DNA of 64,000 bases from Sorangium cellulosum (GTDB lineage Bacteria; Myxococcota_A; Polyangia; Polyangiales; Polyangiaceae). This document shows, piece by piece, positions 20,566 to 29,425 of the stretch. The position numbers were made by a program, and so were the translations under genes. The stretch lies in contig NZ_CP012673.1 in NCBI RefSeq assembly GCF_002950945.1, forward strand, positions 2,666,001 to 2,730,000. The letters run 5' to 3'. Position 1 is the first letter of the stretch. Each line of letters opens with the position of its first letter. The notes below the pieces were generated by a model that was not told the origin of the DNA, made no database searches, and saw nothing but the letters and a program-made list of their open reading frames with translations.

Positions 20566-20927
20566 CCGAACACCGCCGCTCGTTTTCGAACCTGGGCGGC
20601 CCAGCTCCCCGTGCCCTGGCGAACGGCTTGCGCCCGCACGCAACCCAATGTCCACAAGGCGATCCACGAGGGGCGCGCCGACTTCATGCCGGTCTTCCTC
20701 TCCGATGATCGCGACGGGCTTCACGGACACGATCACCGACGAGGCCGACGGCGCAGGGCTGAGGGCGGGGCGAGGCTGTTTCTTCCGACGGTGCTTCCGG
20801 GCATCGTGGTAATGAACTGTGGACCGCTCGGCGCGCTCGTGCCGGTGTTCGACACGCGGGCCGGCGATCGAGGGGGCGGCGGCTTCAACAAGGGGCGGCG
20901 TCGAGCCGCATGTCTACGGGAGAACTC
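20566..20927. other. Non-coding stretch with a CoA-transferase relic
   Basis: Apart from the relic at 20641-20706 I see no gene. The last bases provide the ribosome site (GGGAG) of the FAD monooxygenase. Confidence 0.6.
20641..20706 (+). pseudogene. Fragment of an acetyl-CoA hydrolase/transferase gene
   Basis: In one frame this stretch reads PNVHKAIHEGRADFMPVFLS, which closely matches the conserved N-terminal block of acetyl-CoA hydrolase / 4-hydroxybutyrate CoA-transferase proteins (typically .NVR.AV.EGRADY.P.FLSE). The similarity stops abruptly on both sides. It is a fragment of about 22 codons with no start of its own. Confidence 0.6.
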
Positions 20928-22157
20928 ATGCAAGTGATCGTCGTGGGCGCCGGGATCGGCGGCCTGGCCACGGCTCTTTCGCTGCACGCCTCGGGTCATG
21001 AGGTGACGGTGTTCGAGGCGGCGCCCAGCATCCTGCCGCTCGGGGTCGGCATCAACCTCTTGCCCCACGCGGTCGAGGTGCTGGGCGAGCTGGGCCTGAT
21101 GGAGGCGCTGCTGGCCCACGGGGTGGCGACCCGGGAGCTTGTCTACTTCAACCGCTTCGGCCAGCGCATCTGGGGCGAGCCGCGCGGCCGCTTCGCCGGG
21201 CATGCCGCGCCGCAGATCTCCCTGCACCGCGGCGCCCTGCAGGGCGTGCTGTTCGACGCCGCCGCCCGGCGGCTGGGCCCTGACCGGGTGATCTGCGATC
21301 GGCGCCTCTCGGGCCACGAGCAGGGCGAAGGCCGCGTCGTGGCGCGCTTCCTCGATCGCGCGGGCGCGGCGTGGGAGGTTCCCGCCGACCTCCTGATCTG
21401 CGCCGACGGCATCCACTCGGCGGCGCGCGCCGGCCTCTATCCGGACGAGGGGCCGCCGATCTACGGCGGTCGCATCCTGTGGCGGGCGACCAGCCTGGCG
21501 GCGCCCTTCCTCACCGGCGCCAGCATGATCATTGCCGGGCATCAGGACCAGAAGTTCGTCGCCTATCCGATTTCCCCACCGGGGCCGGACGGCCGCCAGA
21601 GGATCAACTGGGCCGCCGATCTCGCGGTCGCCAGGAGCCTGCGACGGGAGGACTGGAACCGGCTGGGCGACCCCGCCGAGTTCCTGCCCAGGTTCGAGGA
21701 CTGGCGCTTCGGCTGGCTGGATGTGCCCGGCCTGATCCGGGACGCCGAGGCGATCTACGAGTTCCCGCTGGTCGACCGCGATCCCCTGCCGCGCTGGAGC
21801 CATGGGCGCATGACGCTGCTGGGCGACGCCGCCCATCCCATGTATCCGAACGGCTCGAACGGGGCGAGCCAGGCCATCCTGGACGCCCGCGCCCTGGTCC
21901 GCGCGCTCGCCGCCCACGCCGATCCGGTGGAAGCGCTGGCCGCCTACGAGGCCGAGCGCCTGCCCGCTACCGCCGCCATCGTCGCGGCCAATCGCCGCAA
22001 CGGTCCGGAGCAGTGCCTGCAGATCGCCTACGAGCGCGCGCCCGACGGCTTCGACCGTATCGAGGACGTCTTCGCCCCCGGCGAGCTGGAGGCCATCGCA
22101 GCCCGCTACAGGGCGCTGACCGGCCTGAAGTCCGCCTCGGAGCCCCCCGTGCGCTGA
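20928..22157 (+). CDS. FAD-dependent monooxygenase (UbiH/PhzS-like)
   Basis: 409 residues from ATG 20928, preferred over ATG 20910 because GGGAG sits 6 bases upstream. The FAD-binding GAGIGG is at residues 7-12, a DG motif in LLICADGIHSAARA, and the second FAD motif in LLGDAAHPMYPNGSNGASQAI. This is the class A flavin hydroxylase fold, cytoplasmic and NAD(P)H-dependent; closest in style to PhzS-like flavin-dependent oxidoreductases. The substrate is unknown. Codon choice (frequent CTG, GCC, TCC) feels closer to alpha-proteobacterial genes than to its neighbours, and it is flanked by relics, so acquisition by transfer is plausible. Confidence 0.88.
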   Translation: MQVIVVGAGIGGLATALSLHASGHEVTVFEAAPSILPLGVGINLLPHAVEVLGELGLMEALLAHGVATRELVYFNRFGQRIWGEPRGRFAGHAAPQISLHRGALQGVLFDAAARRLGPDRVICDRRLSGHEQGEGRVVARFLDRAGAAWEVPADLLICADGIHSAARAGLYPDEGPPIYGGRILWRATSLAAPFLTGASMIIAGHQDQKFVAYPISPPGPDGRQRINWAADLAVARSLRREDWNRLGDPAEFLPRFEDWRFGWLDVPGLIRDAEAIYEFPLVDRDPLPRWSHGRMTLLGDAAHPMYPNGSNGASQAILDARALVRALAAHADPVEALAAYEAERLPATAAIVAANRRNGPEQCLQIAYERAPDGFDRIEDVFAPGELEAIAARYRALTGLKSASEPPVR

Positions 22158-22214
22158 CAAGGGCCCCCGGCGCGCTCGCGGACGATGCCGAGGGGGTCCG
22201 GCACCACGGCCGGT

Positions 22215-22271
22215 TGTCGAAGTTCCCTGCAATTGTCGGGGCTCACTGTAACTGTCGGGGCTCACTGTAAT
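22215..22271. mobile_element. Tandem 19-bp repeats, possible end of an IS21-like element
   Basis: TGTCGGGGCTCACTGTAA(C/T) occurs twice head to tail (22234-22252, 22253-22271), and a degenerate third copy precedes it at 22215. Multiple short terminal repeats beginning TGTC are typical of IS21-family ends, but no transposase gene is near, so this is a tentative reading. Confidence 0.35.
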
Positions 22272-22381
22272 TCTTGGCGACATCCGGGAAGCTGGTGGTT
22301 CGCATGCCGGTTTCGTACTTTTTTCCAGTTTGTTTCCAAACTGGCTCGACTGTGGACGGAACTTGAACAGAATGGCGCGCC

Positions 22382-22957
22382 GTGAGCCTTGGTCGTGTTG
22401 CTGACCCTTCCCACCGCATGTTGTTTGCCACTGCGGGTGCTGCATTTTTCATCCTCACGCTCGGCTTGCTCGACCCGCTGACCCGCGGCGCCGTGTCCTG
22501 GCCGGCCCTCATGCCGCCCTTCGGGGCGAGCACCGTCATCGTATTCTTCGCCCCCGAAACGCCTGCGAGCCGTCCGTGGAACATCCTCGTAGGCCACTTC
22601 GGATCGGCGATGATGGCGCTGCTCGCGCTGCATGTCCTGCCCGGCTCGCCGATCGCGGTCCAGGCGGCATGCGCGGTCTCGGCGGCGTCGCTCTGGATGG
22701 TGGCGACCAGGAGTATTCATCCGCCGGGCGGTGCCACCGCGCTGCTCGGGGTCATCACAGGCGCAACTGCCTTCACCATGCTGCCGCTGGCGCTCGGGTG
22801 CGTCGCGCTCGTCTCCATCCGCTGGCTGATCGACCGCGCCGTGGTCCGCGTGGCTCCTCGCAAGAGCGCGCTCGCAGGCCTTCCAGAGCCGATTCCGGCC
22901 GTGACCCAGCGCGTGGGCGCGGGCCTCGGGGACCTGGAGTCGACGCTTCCCGGCTGA
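22382..22957 (+). CDS. HPP-family integral membrane protein
   Basis: 191 residues. Four hydrophobic segments carry the family signatures PPFGAST near residue 46 and HPPGGATALLG near 115, which gives the HPP family its name. Some members act in nitrite or anion transport across internal or cell membranes; no substrate can be assigned here. The start is GTG 22382; an internal ATG at 22418 is possible. No partner CBS domain follows the membrane part, unlike some longer family members. Confidence 0.85.
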   Translation: MSLGRVADPSHRMLFATAGAAFFILTLGLLDPLTRGAVSWPALMPPFGASTVIVFFAPETPASRPWNILVGHFGSAMMALLALHVLPGSPIAVQAACAVSAASLWMVATRSIHPPGGATALLGVITGATAFTMLPLALGCVALVSIRWLIDRAVVRVAPRKSALAGLPEPIPAVTQRVGAGLGDLESTLPG

Positions 22958-23036
22958 CCTCCCCGATTCGCGCCCGGTGCGTGCAGCGTCGCGGCGGGGG
23001 CCGGTCACGGGGGAGTGGTGCAGTCGCCGCCGATCG

Positions 23037-24377
23037 CTATCTCCCCTGCGGCCGCGTTGATTGGGTCGTCGGAGGATCCGTCGATGCATAATAGGCTGAA
23101 TGCGGGCCAGCCCAGATGCTTGGAACATCCTTGGCGTTGGTGCCGCTGGCGGGCGAGGCCTGATACCAGCGGAGCTCTCCGGTCGACGTGCCGACGTTCG
23201 AGAATACTGTCCGCTGCTGATAGTCCATCTTCATGAGAGCGACCGTGCCTGACGCCCTGACCGTATAGCTGTCGCCTACCGCCACTGACACCGGAGTTGC
23301 TAGCGTGCAGGTCCGAAAACCGTATCCAGTCGTGGGGGTGCACGTCGAGCTCTGCCCGGTGCTCGTGTTGGTCAGGGTGACCGTGCCCACGTCGGCGCCC
23401 GACGTCGTGAACGCTCCCGCCTGCGTGAAGGTCCGGGCGTAGGTTACATTGGCGTAAGTCACCGTGCAATTCGAGCAGGTCGCATCGTAAGCGTAGTACG
23501 GCTGCTGAGCTACATGCACCCCATCCGAGCGACGCCAGCCGTACTGCGGCAATTTGGTCCCTGGATGGCTGGGATCCTCGTTGACATAAGACGTGTATTG
23601 CCCATTGGCGGTTCCATAGCTCCACGTCGCGCCGCTATTCGTTGACCAGGCGACGTGCTCCCGCGGATCGAGCGACATGATCGCGCCGCTTTCGGACTTG
23701 CTCAGCTCGTTCCGGGCATGTGGCCCAGCATGAGCGGTGTCGGCGTACGGCATATTGAACGAGAAAAAATTACTTGCTGGATTGCCGTCGCTGTTGCGAA
23801 CGATGAGCCCGTACATGGTGTCGGCCTGGAGCGTGACCAGCCCCGTGGACACCCACAGCATCACGGGCGTTCTCCCGCCCACCGCGTTCTTTGCCTCGGT
23901 GAAGCGAGCGCACGCGCTCACGGATTCGCTCGCAATCGTCGTCGTCGGCAGGCCGGTGCTGGCATCGATGTTGACGATAGCTCCCACGAGAGTGCCGCCG
24001 TTCCCGCCGCCATAGCCGCCTGCGCCGGGCTGGTCACAGCTCGCCCCCTTCAACTTGAAGCCGAAGTAGAAGCGGTCGATGGTCACCGTGGAACGCGGGA
24101 CGAAGCGGAGCAGCGCTCGGTAGTTTGATTGTTTGAGCGGCGAGTCGTTGACGTTTGCGATTCCGATCGGGATGGTGTCTCCGATGCCGTTGAGGCTGGA
24201 CTCGCTCGTCCCGATCTCAGGAAGGTCGGCGTCTTCGTCGAGGTCGCCGGACTGGCAACCGACAAGCATGGGGAGCACGAACGCCGGCAGGAGGCGTCCG
24301 AAGGTCAACGTCGCCCGGGCGCCGAGCTTCTTGAGCGTAGTGCTTGACAACATGAGTCGCGCGTGGTCCTGCTTCAT
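23037..24377 (-). CDS. Secreted lipoprotein of unknown function
   Basis: 446 residues. An AGGA site precedes the ATG by 6 bases. The signal has a long basic n-region and ends in LPMLVGC (lipid Cys about 41), followed by an acidic linker. The mature part is rich in Thr, Ser, Gly and aromatic residues and looks all-beta: a first sandwich domain (about 60-250) and a second, immunoglobulin-like one (about 300-420) with the CSNC and STCTPTTGYGFRTC cysteine pairs. I do not recognise the family. It is clearly less GC-rich than its neighbours. It may bind or process an extracellular polymer, but nothing catalytic is visible. Confidence 0.75.
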   Translation of the reverse strand: MKQDHARLMLSSTTLKKLGARATLTFGRLLPAFVLPMLVGCQSGDLDEDADLPEIGTSESSLNGIGDTIPIGIANVNDSPLKQSNYRALLRFVPRSTVTIDRFYFGFKLKGASCDQPGAGGYGGGNGGTLVGAIVNIDASTGLPTTTIASESVSACARFTEAKNAVGGRTPVMLWVSTGLVTLQADTMYGLIVRNSDGNPASNFFSFNMPYADTAHAGPHARNELSKSESGAIMSLDPREHVAWSTNSGATWSYGTANGQYTSYVNEDPSHPGTKLPQYGWRRSDGVHVAQQPYYAYDATCSNCTVTYANVTYARTFTQAGAFTTSGADVGTVTLTNTSTGQSSTCTPTTGYGFRTCTLATPVSVAVGDSYTVRASGTVALMKMDYQQRTVFSNVGTSTGELRWYQASPASGTNAKDVPSIWAGPHSAYYASTDPPTTQSTRPQGR

Positions 24378-24510
24378 AAGAATCCTGTTTGTGTTGCGTC
24401 TTGTCGGCCTTCTTCGCCGCGCAGTTCATCCACCTCTTCAACCGCTCGAACCTCGGCGCGCTGCTGCGGGCCTCACAGGGGCGGCCGCGCCTCCCGCGCC
24501 GGCACCACGC

Positions 24511-25707
24511 TCAATCGGCGCACATGAGCTGATCGATGATCTTGAAGGTATCGATGGTCGTGGCGTACGAGGCCTCGGGGTCGTCGGTCGACGTCGACAG
24601 CGACATCACGATGACGCGAGAGCCGTCGTCGCTCGCGGCGTTCCGGGTCGAGTACCCGAGCGTGCCTCCGGCGTGGCTCCAGTACCCTCCACCGCAGCTG
24701 GTCGGGATCCACATGATGCCGAGGCCATACTCGGTGCCGGGCGCGATCGGGTCGAAGGCAGGCGCCGGGATCGTCTCGTGGAGCTCCGCCATCTGCTCCG
24801 GATCGAGCAGCGATCCTTCGGTCAGCGCCCGCCAGAACTTCGCGAGATCCGCGGTGGTCGTGACGAGGGAGCCGGCGGCGCCGGCCATGGTATGGTTCGC
24901 GATCGTGACGTCGACGAGCGGCCCGTCGACCTCGTACTGCTGGTACGCCACGGCGTGCGGGGCAGGCAGATCAGGCTCATCGCCGGGATCGAACGTGTGG
25001 TCGAGGCCGAGCGGATCGAGGATGCGCGCCTCGACCTCCTCGCTCCAGTGGTTTCCGGTGGCACGCTCGATGATCATGCCGGCGAGCACGTAGTTCGTGT
25101 TGGAGTAGCCCCACTGCGTCCCCGGATCGAAGTCCGGCTTGTGTTGCATGGCGAGCGCCACGAGTTCTTCCGCGTCCATGTGGTCGAGCCGATGCTGCAT
25201 GTACTCGTCGGCGGAGCGCAGCACGGCAAGGGCCGACTGCGGATCCGGGCCGTCCGGCTCGGCCGGAGCGATGTAGTTGTAGAGACCGCTCGTGTGCTGA
25301 AGCAGCTGGCGGATCGTGATCAGCGAGCCGTCATTGCCGTTGCCCGACACGACGCCGGGCAGCCGCTGCTCGACCGTGTCGTCCAGCGACAGCGCTCCCT
25401 CACCGGCGAGCTGCAGCACGACGACGGCGACGAACGTCTTGGTGTTGCTGCCCATCCGGAAGTAGCTGTCGAAGTCGACCGGCGTCTCGCTGTTGAGCTG
25501 CGCCACGCCGCTCCGGGCACGGATCTGTCGGTCGCCTTCGAACATTTCCGCGTGCACGGCGACAATGCCGCTCGCTTGAATCCTGTCCACCCCCTCCTGG
25601 AGCAGCTTGTCGTACGTCGCGTCGCCCTCCTCGGAAGAGCTGCTCGGGCAACCCGCGACGAGAGACGCCATGCAGAAGAGCGGAATCGAGAGCTTGTTGA
25701 GTGCCAT
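24511..25707 (-). CDS. Beta-lactamase-fold serine hydrolase, lipoprotein
   Basis: 398 residues from ATG 25707 with GAGAGGGAA about 10 bases before it. Signal MALNKLSIPLFCMASLVAGC gives lipid Cys20. Catalytic motifs: SNTK at 87-90 (Ser87, Lys90), YSNTNY for the Tyr box, and SHAGG for the third motif. It resembles D-alanyl-D-alanine carboxypeptidase / Streptomyces R61-type enzymes and esterases of the same fold. It is a distant relative of the two plus-strand paralogues that follow, which share QLLQHTSGL and the Tyr box. Confidence 0.88.
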   Translation of the reverse strand: MALNKLSIPLFCMASLVAGCPSSSSEEGDATYDKLLQEGVDRIQASGIVAVHAEMFEGDRQIRARSGVAQLNSETPVDFDSYFRMGSNTKTFVAVVVLQLAGEGALSLDDTVEQRLPGVVSGNGNDGSLITIRQLLQHTSGLYNYIAPAEPDGPDPQSALAVLRSADEYMQHRLDHMDAEELVALAMQHKPDFDPGTQWGYSNTNYVLAGMIIERATGNHWSEEVEARILDPLGLDHTFDPGDEPDLPAPHAVAYQQYEVDGPLVDVTIANHTMAGAAGSLVTTTADLAKFWRALTEGSLLDPEQMAELHETIPAPAFDPIAPGTEYGLGIMWIPTSCGGGYWSHAGGTLGYSTRNAASDDGSRVIVMSLSTSTDDPEASYATTIDTFKIIDQLMCAD

Positions 25708-26400
25708 GTCCGTGTGTTCCCTCTCGGCTTGGTTTCGTTCAGCGGTTTTTACGATTTCGTCGATGTCGCACCATCGCGCAGGTGTATGGCGCGCTGCGGA
25801 CCGCTGCAGGTGCCTGCGGCGACCTGCAATGCAAGCCGGCCAATCTGCGGGGCTCCCGCTGCACACCGGCCGCGCCGGAGGCGTCGCCGCGGCGCTCCGA
25901 GCAGCTCGCGTGTCAAGGGCAGACGCGCGCAGCGCCGCCTCGCCCGGACGAGCGGGCGCGACGCGATCCCGCGCGGCCACGGAGGAGGCCAACGAGGCGC
26001 CGCTCGCCGCCCGGATCCGGGCAGCTCACGGGACTTGATGCCGGCACCGGGAGCGGTCCTTCAGATTATTTTGTCATGGCGTCCGCGGCCCGCTCGCCTT
26101 GCCGTCGGGTAGCAGCTTTCGGCCACGTCTCGGGTGCACCGAGGCGCAACATTTGCCGCGACGATAGAGCTCGCACAGGGGGTCTGCTTCTGGCGCCGCA
26201 TTCCTGCGCGCCGGGCAGTCATGGGCGCAATGCCCAGCTGCGAGGGGATCCCCCTCTGGGCATGAACGATCCTCACGAGTCCGGGAACAGACCTCCGGAG
26301 CCGAGCGGTGCTCTCCAGCCGACGTGACGATGCCTGCCGGCGCGAGCCGCCGGCCCGCGTCGTTGATCCGAGGGAGCCCGCACACCACCAGGAGCCGAAC
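25708..26400. other. Intergenic region between divergent serine-hydrolase genes
   Basis: Holds two divergent promoters. On the minus strand 26074-26262 is an open stretch with a coding-like, Cys-rich reading (CPEGDPLAAGHCAHDCPARR, then LYRRGKCCA) ending in TGA but with no start of its own; it may be the tail of a lost gene. The right end, from about 26260, is duplicated upstream of the next paralogue. Confidence 0.5.
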
Positions 26401-26412
26401 ATGAAATCTACA
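26260..26412. repeat. Duplicated leader region, copy 1
   Basis: Matches 27870-28021 in ordered blocks (CATGAACGA.CCTC.CGAGTCCGGGAACAGA; GCGGTGCTCTCC/GCGGCGCTCTCCG; CCAGGAGCCGA.CATGAAATCT). The copy therefore includes ribosome site and start codon, showing that leader and gene were duplicated together. Confidence 0.75.
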
Positions 26413-27783
26413 GACCAGCGCTTCATTTCTACGAGAACACCGGTCGCTGGCGCAGCAGCGATGAGCTGGCGACGCGTGTTCTCGATGGTCCTCGTCTCGG
26501 CGCTGCTCGGGTCCTCGGGCCTGCTCGCAGGCTGCTCCGACGGCGGCGGGGCGCCGGCGGGCACGGACGCCGGCATCGGCGTGGGGGGCGACGGCGCCGA
26601 CGGCGGCGCGGGCGGAGACGAGAGCGGCGGTGGCGGCGAAGACGCCGGCAGCGGCGGTGAAGGAGGCAGCCCGTCGGGCGAGTGCACCGGTGGTTCCACG
26701 GCCCACGCCAACACCGACCCCGACGATCCCCTGCAGCAGGGCGCCGATCGCCTGGTGAGCGACGACAAGTTCCCCGCCGTTCTGGTGGCCGTCCGCGATC
26801 TCGACGAGCGCACGCGTCACTATACCGCGGGTGTCGCCGACCTGGAGACGCAGGCGAAGGTGCCTGTCGACGGGCAGGTGCGCATCGGGAGCAACACCAA
26901 GCCCTTCACTGCCGTGGTCGTCCTGCAGCTCGTCGGCGAGGGCAAGGTCGACCTCGACGCGCCGATCGAGACGTACCTGCCGGGCCTGGTCCGCGGCGAG
27001 GGCATCGACGGCCGCGAGATCACGGTGCGGCAGCTGCTGCAGCACACGAGCGGGCTCCCCGATTTCGTCGGGCTGCTCCTGGGCGACGACCTCTACAAGG
27101 CCATTCGCACCTACGTCCAGCCCCGCGCCCTGGTCGACCTGGCGCTGACGCAGCCGGGGAAGGCCCCTGGCAGCGAATGGGCGTACAGCAACACCAACTA
27201 CATCCTCGCCGGCTTGCTCATCGAGAAGGTCACCGGCCGCCCGCTGAACGAGGAGATCACGACCCGGGTCATCGAGCGCATCGGGCTGCGCCACACCTAC
27301 GTGCCCGACGTCGGCGAGCAGGGCATCCGGGGGTGCCATCCGAGGGGTTATCACGCGGGGCTCGGGGAGCCGCTGCGCGACGTCACCGAGCTCGACCCGT
27401 CCATCGCAGGGGCCTCCGGAGACATGATCTCCACCCCGAGCGACATGAACCGCTTCTTCGCGGCCCTGCTCGGCGGCGAGCTCCTCGATCCGGCGCAGCT
27501 CGAGGAGATGCGCGCCACCGTCGACGCTTCCAGCATGTGGCCCGGCTACCAGTACGGGCTCGGCCTGAGCAGCACCCCGCTGAGCTGCGGCGGCCTCGTC
27601 TGGGGCCACGGCGGCGACATCTTCGGCTACGAGACCAGCGGCGGCGTCACCGAGGACGGCCGCGCCGTCACCGTCGCCGTCACCGCGCTGCCCTCCGCCC
27701 TGCCCGGCGTGCAGACCATCGAGGATGCCAAAGCCGCCTACGAGAACGTCCTCGCCCTCGTCGACGCCGCCCTGTGCGAGTGA
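26401..27783 (+). CDS. Beta-lactamase-fold serine hydrolase lipoprotein, tandem paralogue 1
   Basis: 460 residues from ATG 26401 after CCAGGAG. The lipid Cys45 follows SSGLLAGC, then a Gly/Asp/Glu-rich linker of about 50 residues spaces the enzyme from the membrane. Catalytic Ser and Lys are in GSNTKPF; the Tyr box is YSNTNYI; the third motif is HGGDIFGYE. Long stretches (VDLDAPIETYLPGLVRGEGI, REITVRQLLQHTSGL) are identical or nearly so in paralogue 2. A secreted peptidase or esterase of the R61/EstB type is likely; the substrate is unknown. Confidence 0.9.
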   Translation: MKSTDQRFISTRTPVAGAAAMSWRRVFSMVLVSALLGSSGLLAGCSDGGGAPAGTDAGIGVGGDGADGGAGGDESGGGGEDAGSGGEGGSPSGECTGGSTAHANTDPDDPLQQGADRLVSDDKFPAVLVAVRDLDERTRHYTAGVADLETQAKVPVDGQVRIGSNTKPFTAVVVLQLVGEGKVDLDAPIETYLPGLVRGEGIDGREITVRQLLQHTSGLPDFVGLLLGDDLYKAIRTYVQPRALVDLALTQPGKAPGSEWAYSNTNYILAGLLIEKVTGRPLNEEITTRVIERIGLRHTYVPDVGEQGIRGCHPRGYHAGLGEPLRDVTELDPSIAGASGDMISTPSDMNRFFAALLGGELLDPAQLEEMRATVDASSMWPGYQYGLGLSSTPLSCGGLVWGHGGDIFGYETSGGVTEDGRAVTVAVTALPSALPGVQTIEDAKAAYENVLALVDAALCE

Positions 27784-27869
27784 GCCGCGGGCGCGCCCTC
27801 GAGCCGGTGGTCACGACAGCCGTGCTGGCATGATCCGGATGCGATGCTTCGAAGAAAATGGTCTCGAGT

Positions 27870-28021
27870 CATGAACGAACCTCGCGAGTCCGGGAACAGA
27901 GATATGAATAGGAGCGGCGCTCTCCGATCGACGCAAAAATGCCCGTCGGCGCGAGCCGGCGGCGCGCGCCGGTGAGCCCAGGGCGCCCGAACACGACCAG
28001 GAGCCGATCATGAAATCTCTG
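27870..28021. repeat. Duplicated leader region, copy 2
   Basis: Partner of 26260-26412, ending in the start of paralogue 2. The rest of the 226-base gap holds nothing else I can support. Confidence 0.75.
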
Positions 28022-29425
28022 CACCATTGTGTCACTTCTCCGAGAACGCGCGTTGCCGGCGCAGCCGCGACGCGCTCGCGAAGCGCCCTTTCGATGGTTC
28101 TTGTCTCGGCGCTGCTCGGATCCTCGGCCCTGCTCGCCGGCTGCCCCGACAACGACGAGGCGCCGGCGAACACCGAGGCCAGCAGCGGCGGCGATGGCGG
28201 CAGCGGCGGCGAAGACGCCGGCGGCGGCGAGGCTGGCAGCGGCGATGGCGGCAGCGGCGGCGATGGCGGCAGCGGCGGCGATAGCGGCAGCGGCGGCGAA
28301 GACGCCGGCGGCGGCAACCCGTGGGGCGAGTGCACCGACGATCCCACGGGCGGCGGCAACACCGACCCGGACGACCCCGTGCAGCAGGGCGTGGATAGCC
28401 TAGCGAGCGACGGCAAGTACCCCGCCGTCCTGGCCGCCGTCCGTGAGGCCGACGGGGAGATCCGGCACTACGCCGCCGGCGTCCGCGACCTGGAGACACA
28501 GGCGAAGGTGACCGTCGACGGGAGGGTGCGCTTCGGAAGCAACAGCAAGACCTTCACCGCCGTGGTCGTTCTGCAGCTCGTCGGCGAGGGCAAGGTCGAC
28601 CTCGACGCGCCGGTCGAGACGTACCTGCCGGGCCTGGTCCGCGGCGAGGGCATCGACGGCCGCGAGATCACGGTGCGGCAGCTGCTGCAGCACACAAGCG
28701 GGCTGCCCGACTATGACGATGTGCTCCTGAAGGACGGCTTCTTCCCGGTCCAGCACACCTACTTGGATCCCTACACGCTGCTCGACATGGGGCTGTCGCA
28801 GCCGGGGAAGGCCCCCGGCAGCGAATGGGCGTACAGCAACACCAACTACGTCCTCGCCGGCCTGATCATCGAGAAGGTCACCGGCCGCCCGCTGAACGAG
28901 GAAATCACGACCCGGGTCATCGAGCGCATCGGGCTGAAGAGCACCTATCTCCCCAGCGTCGGCGAGCAGAGCATGAAGGGGTGCCATATCAAGGGCTATC
29001 ACACGGACACGGCCTTTGGGGAGCTGCAGGACGTCACCGAGCTGGACCCGTCCTTTGGATGGGCCGCCGGACAGGTGATCGGGACCCCGAGCGACCTCAA
29101 CCGCTTCTATGCGGCCCTCTTCGGCGGCGAGCTCCTCGAGCCGGCGCAGCTCGACGAGCTGCGCACCACCGTCGACGCCGCCGGCATGTTGCCCGACACC
29201 CGGTACGGGCTCGGCGTGTTCAGCACGCCGCTCCGCTGCGGCGGCGTCATCTGGGGCCACGGCGGCGACATCCCCGGCTACCATACCCGCGGCGGTATCA
29301 CCGAGGACGGCCGCTCCGTCACCGTCGCCGTCACGGTGCTGCCGTACTTCCTTTACGGCGAAGAGGGCGCCGAGAAGGCCTACCTCGACGTCCTCGACCT
29401 CGTCGACACCGCCCTGTGCGAGTGA
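28010..29425 (+). CDS. Beta-lactamase-fold serine hydrolase lipoprotein, tandem paralogue 2
   Basis: 471 residues. Same layout as paralogue 1: lipid Cys45 after SSALLAGC, a linker of repeated GGDGGSGGD/EDAGGG units that is longer and more repetitive, then the enzyme with GSNSKTF, YSNTNYV and HGGDIPGYH. The middle part around the HTSGLPDYDDV loop and the lid regions differ most, which fits changed substrate preference after duplication. The low-complexity linker (28180-28310) is made of 9- and 18-base units and is probably length-variable. Confidence 0.9.
   Translation: MKSLHHCVTSPRTRVAGAAATRSRSALSMVLVSALLGSSALLAGCPDNDEAPANTEASSGGDGGSGGEDAGGGEAGSGDGGSGGDGGSGGDSGSGGEDAGGGNPWGECTDDPTGGGNTDPDDPVQQGVDSLASDGKYPAVLAAVREADGEIRHYAAGVRDLETQAKVTVDGRVRFGSNSKTFTAVVVLQLVGEGKVDLDAPVETYLPGLVRGEGIDGREITVRQLLQHTSGLPDYDDVLLKDGFFPVQHTYLDPYTLLDMGLSQPGKAPGSEWAYSNTNYVLAGLIIEKVTGRPLNEEITTRVIERIGLKSTYLPSVGEQSMKGCHIKGYHTDTAFGELQDVTELDPSFGWAAGQVIGTPSDLNRFYAALFGGELLEPAQLDELRTTVDAAGMLPDTRYGLGVFSTPLRCGGVIWGHGGDIPGYHTRGGITEDGRSVTVAVTVLPYFLYGEEGAEKAYLDVLDLVDTALCE

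Noticed and set aside
23037..23130. Frame-shift near the end of the unknown lipoprotein
   Set aside because: The alternative frame ends in a plausible IDGSSDDPINAAAGE tail, but the annotated frame also ends sensibly and nothing decides between them.
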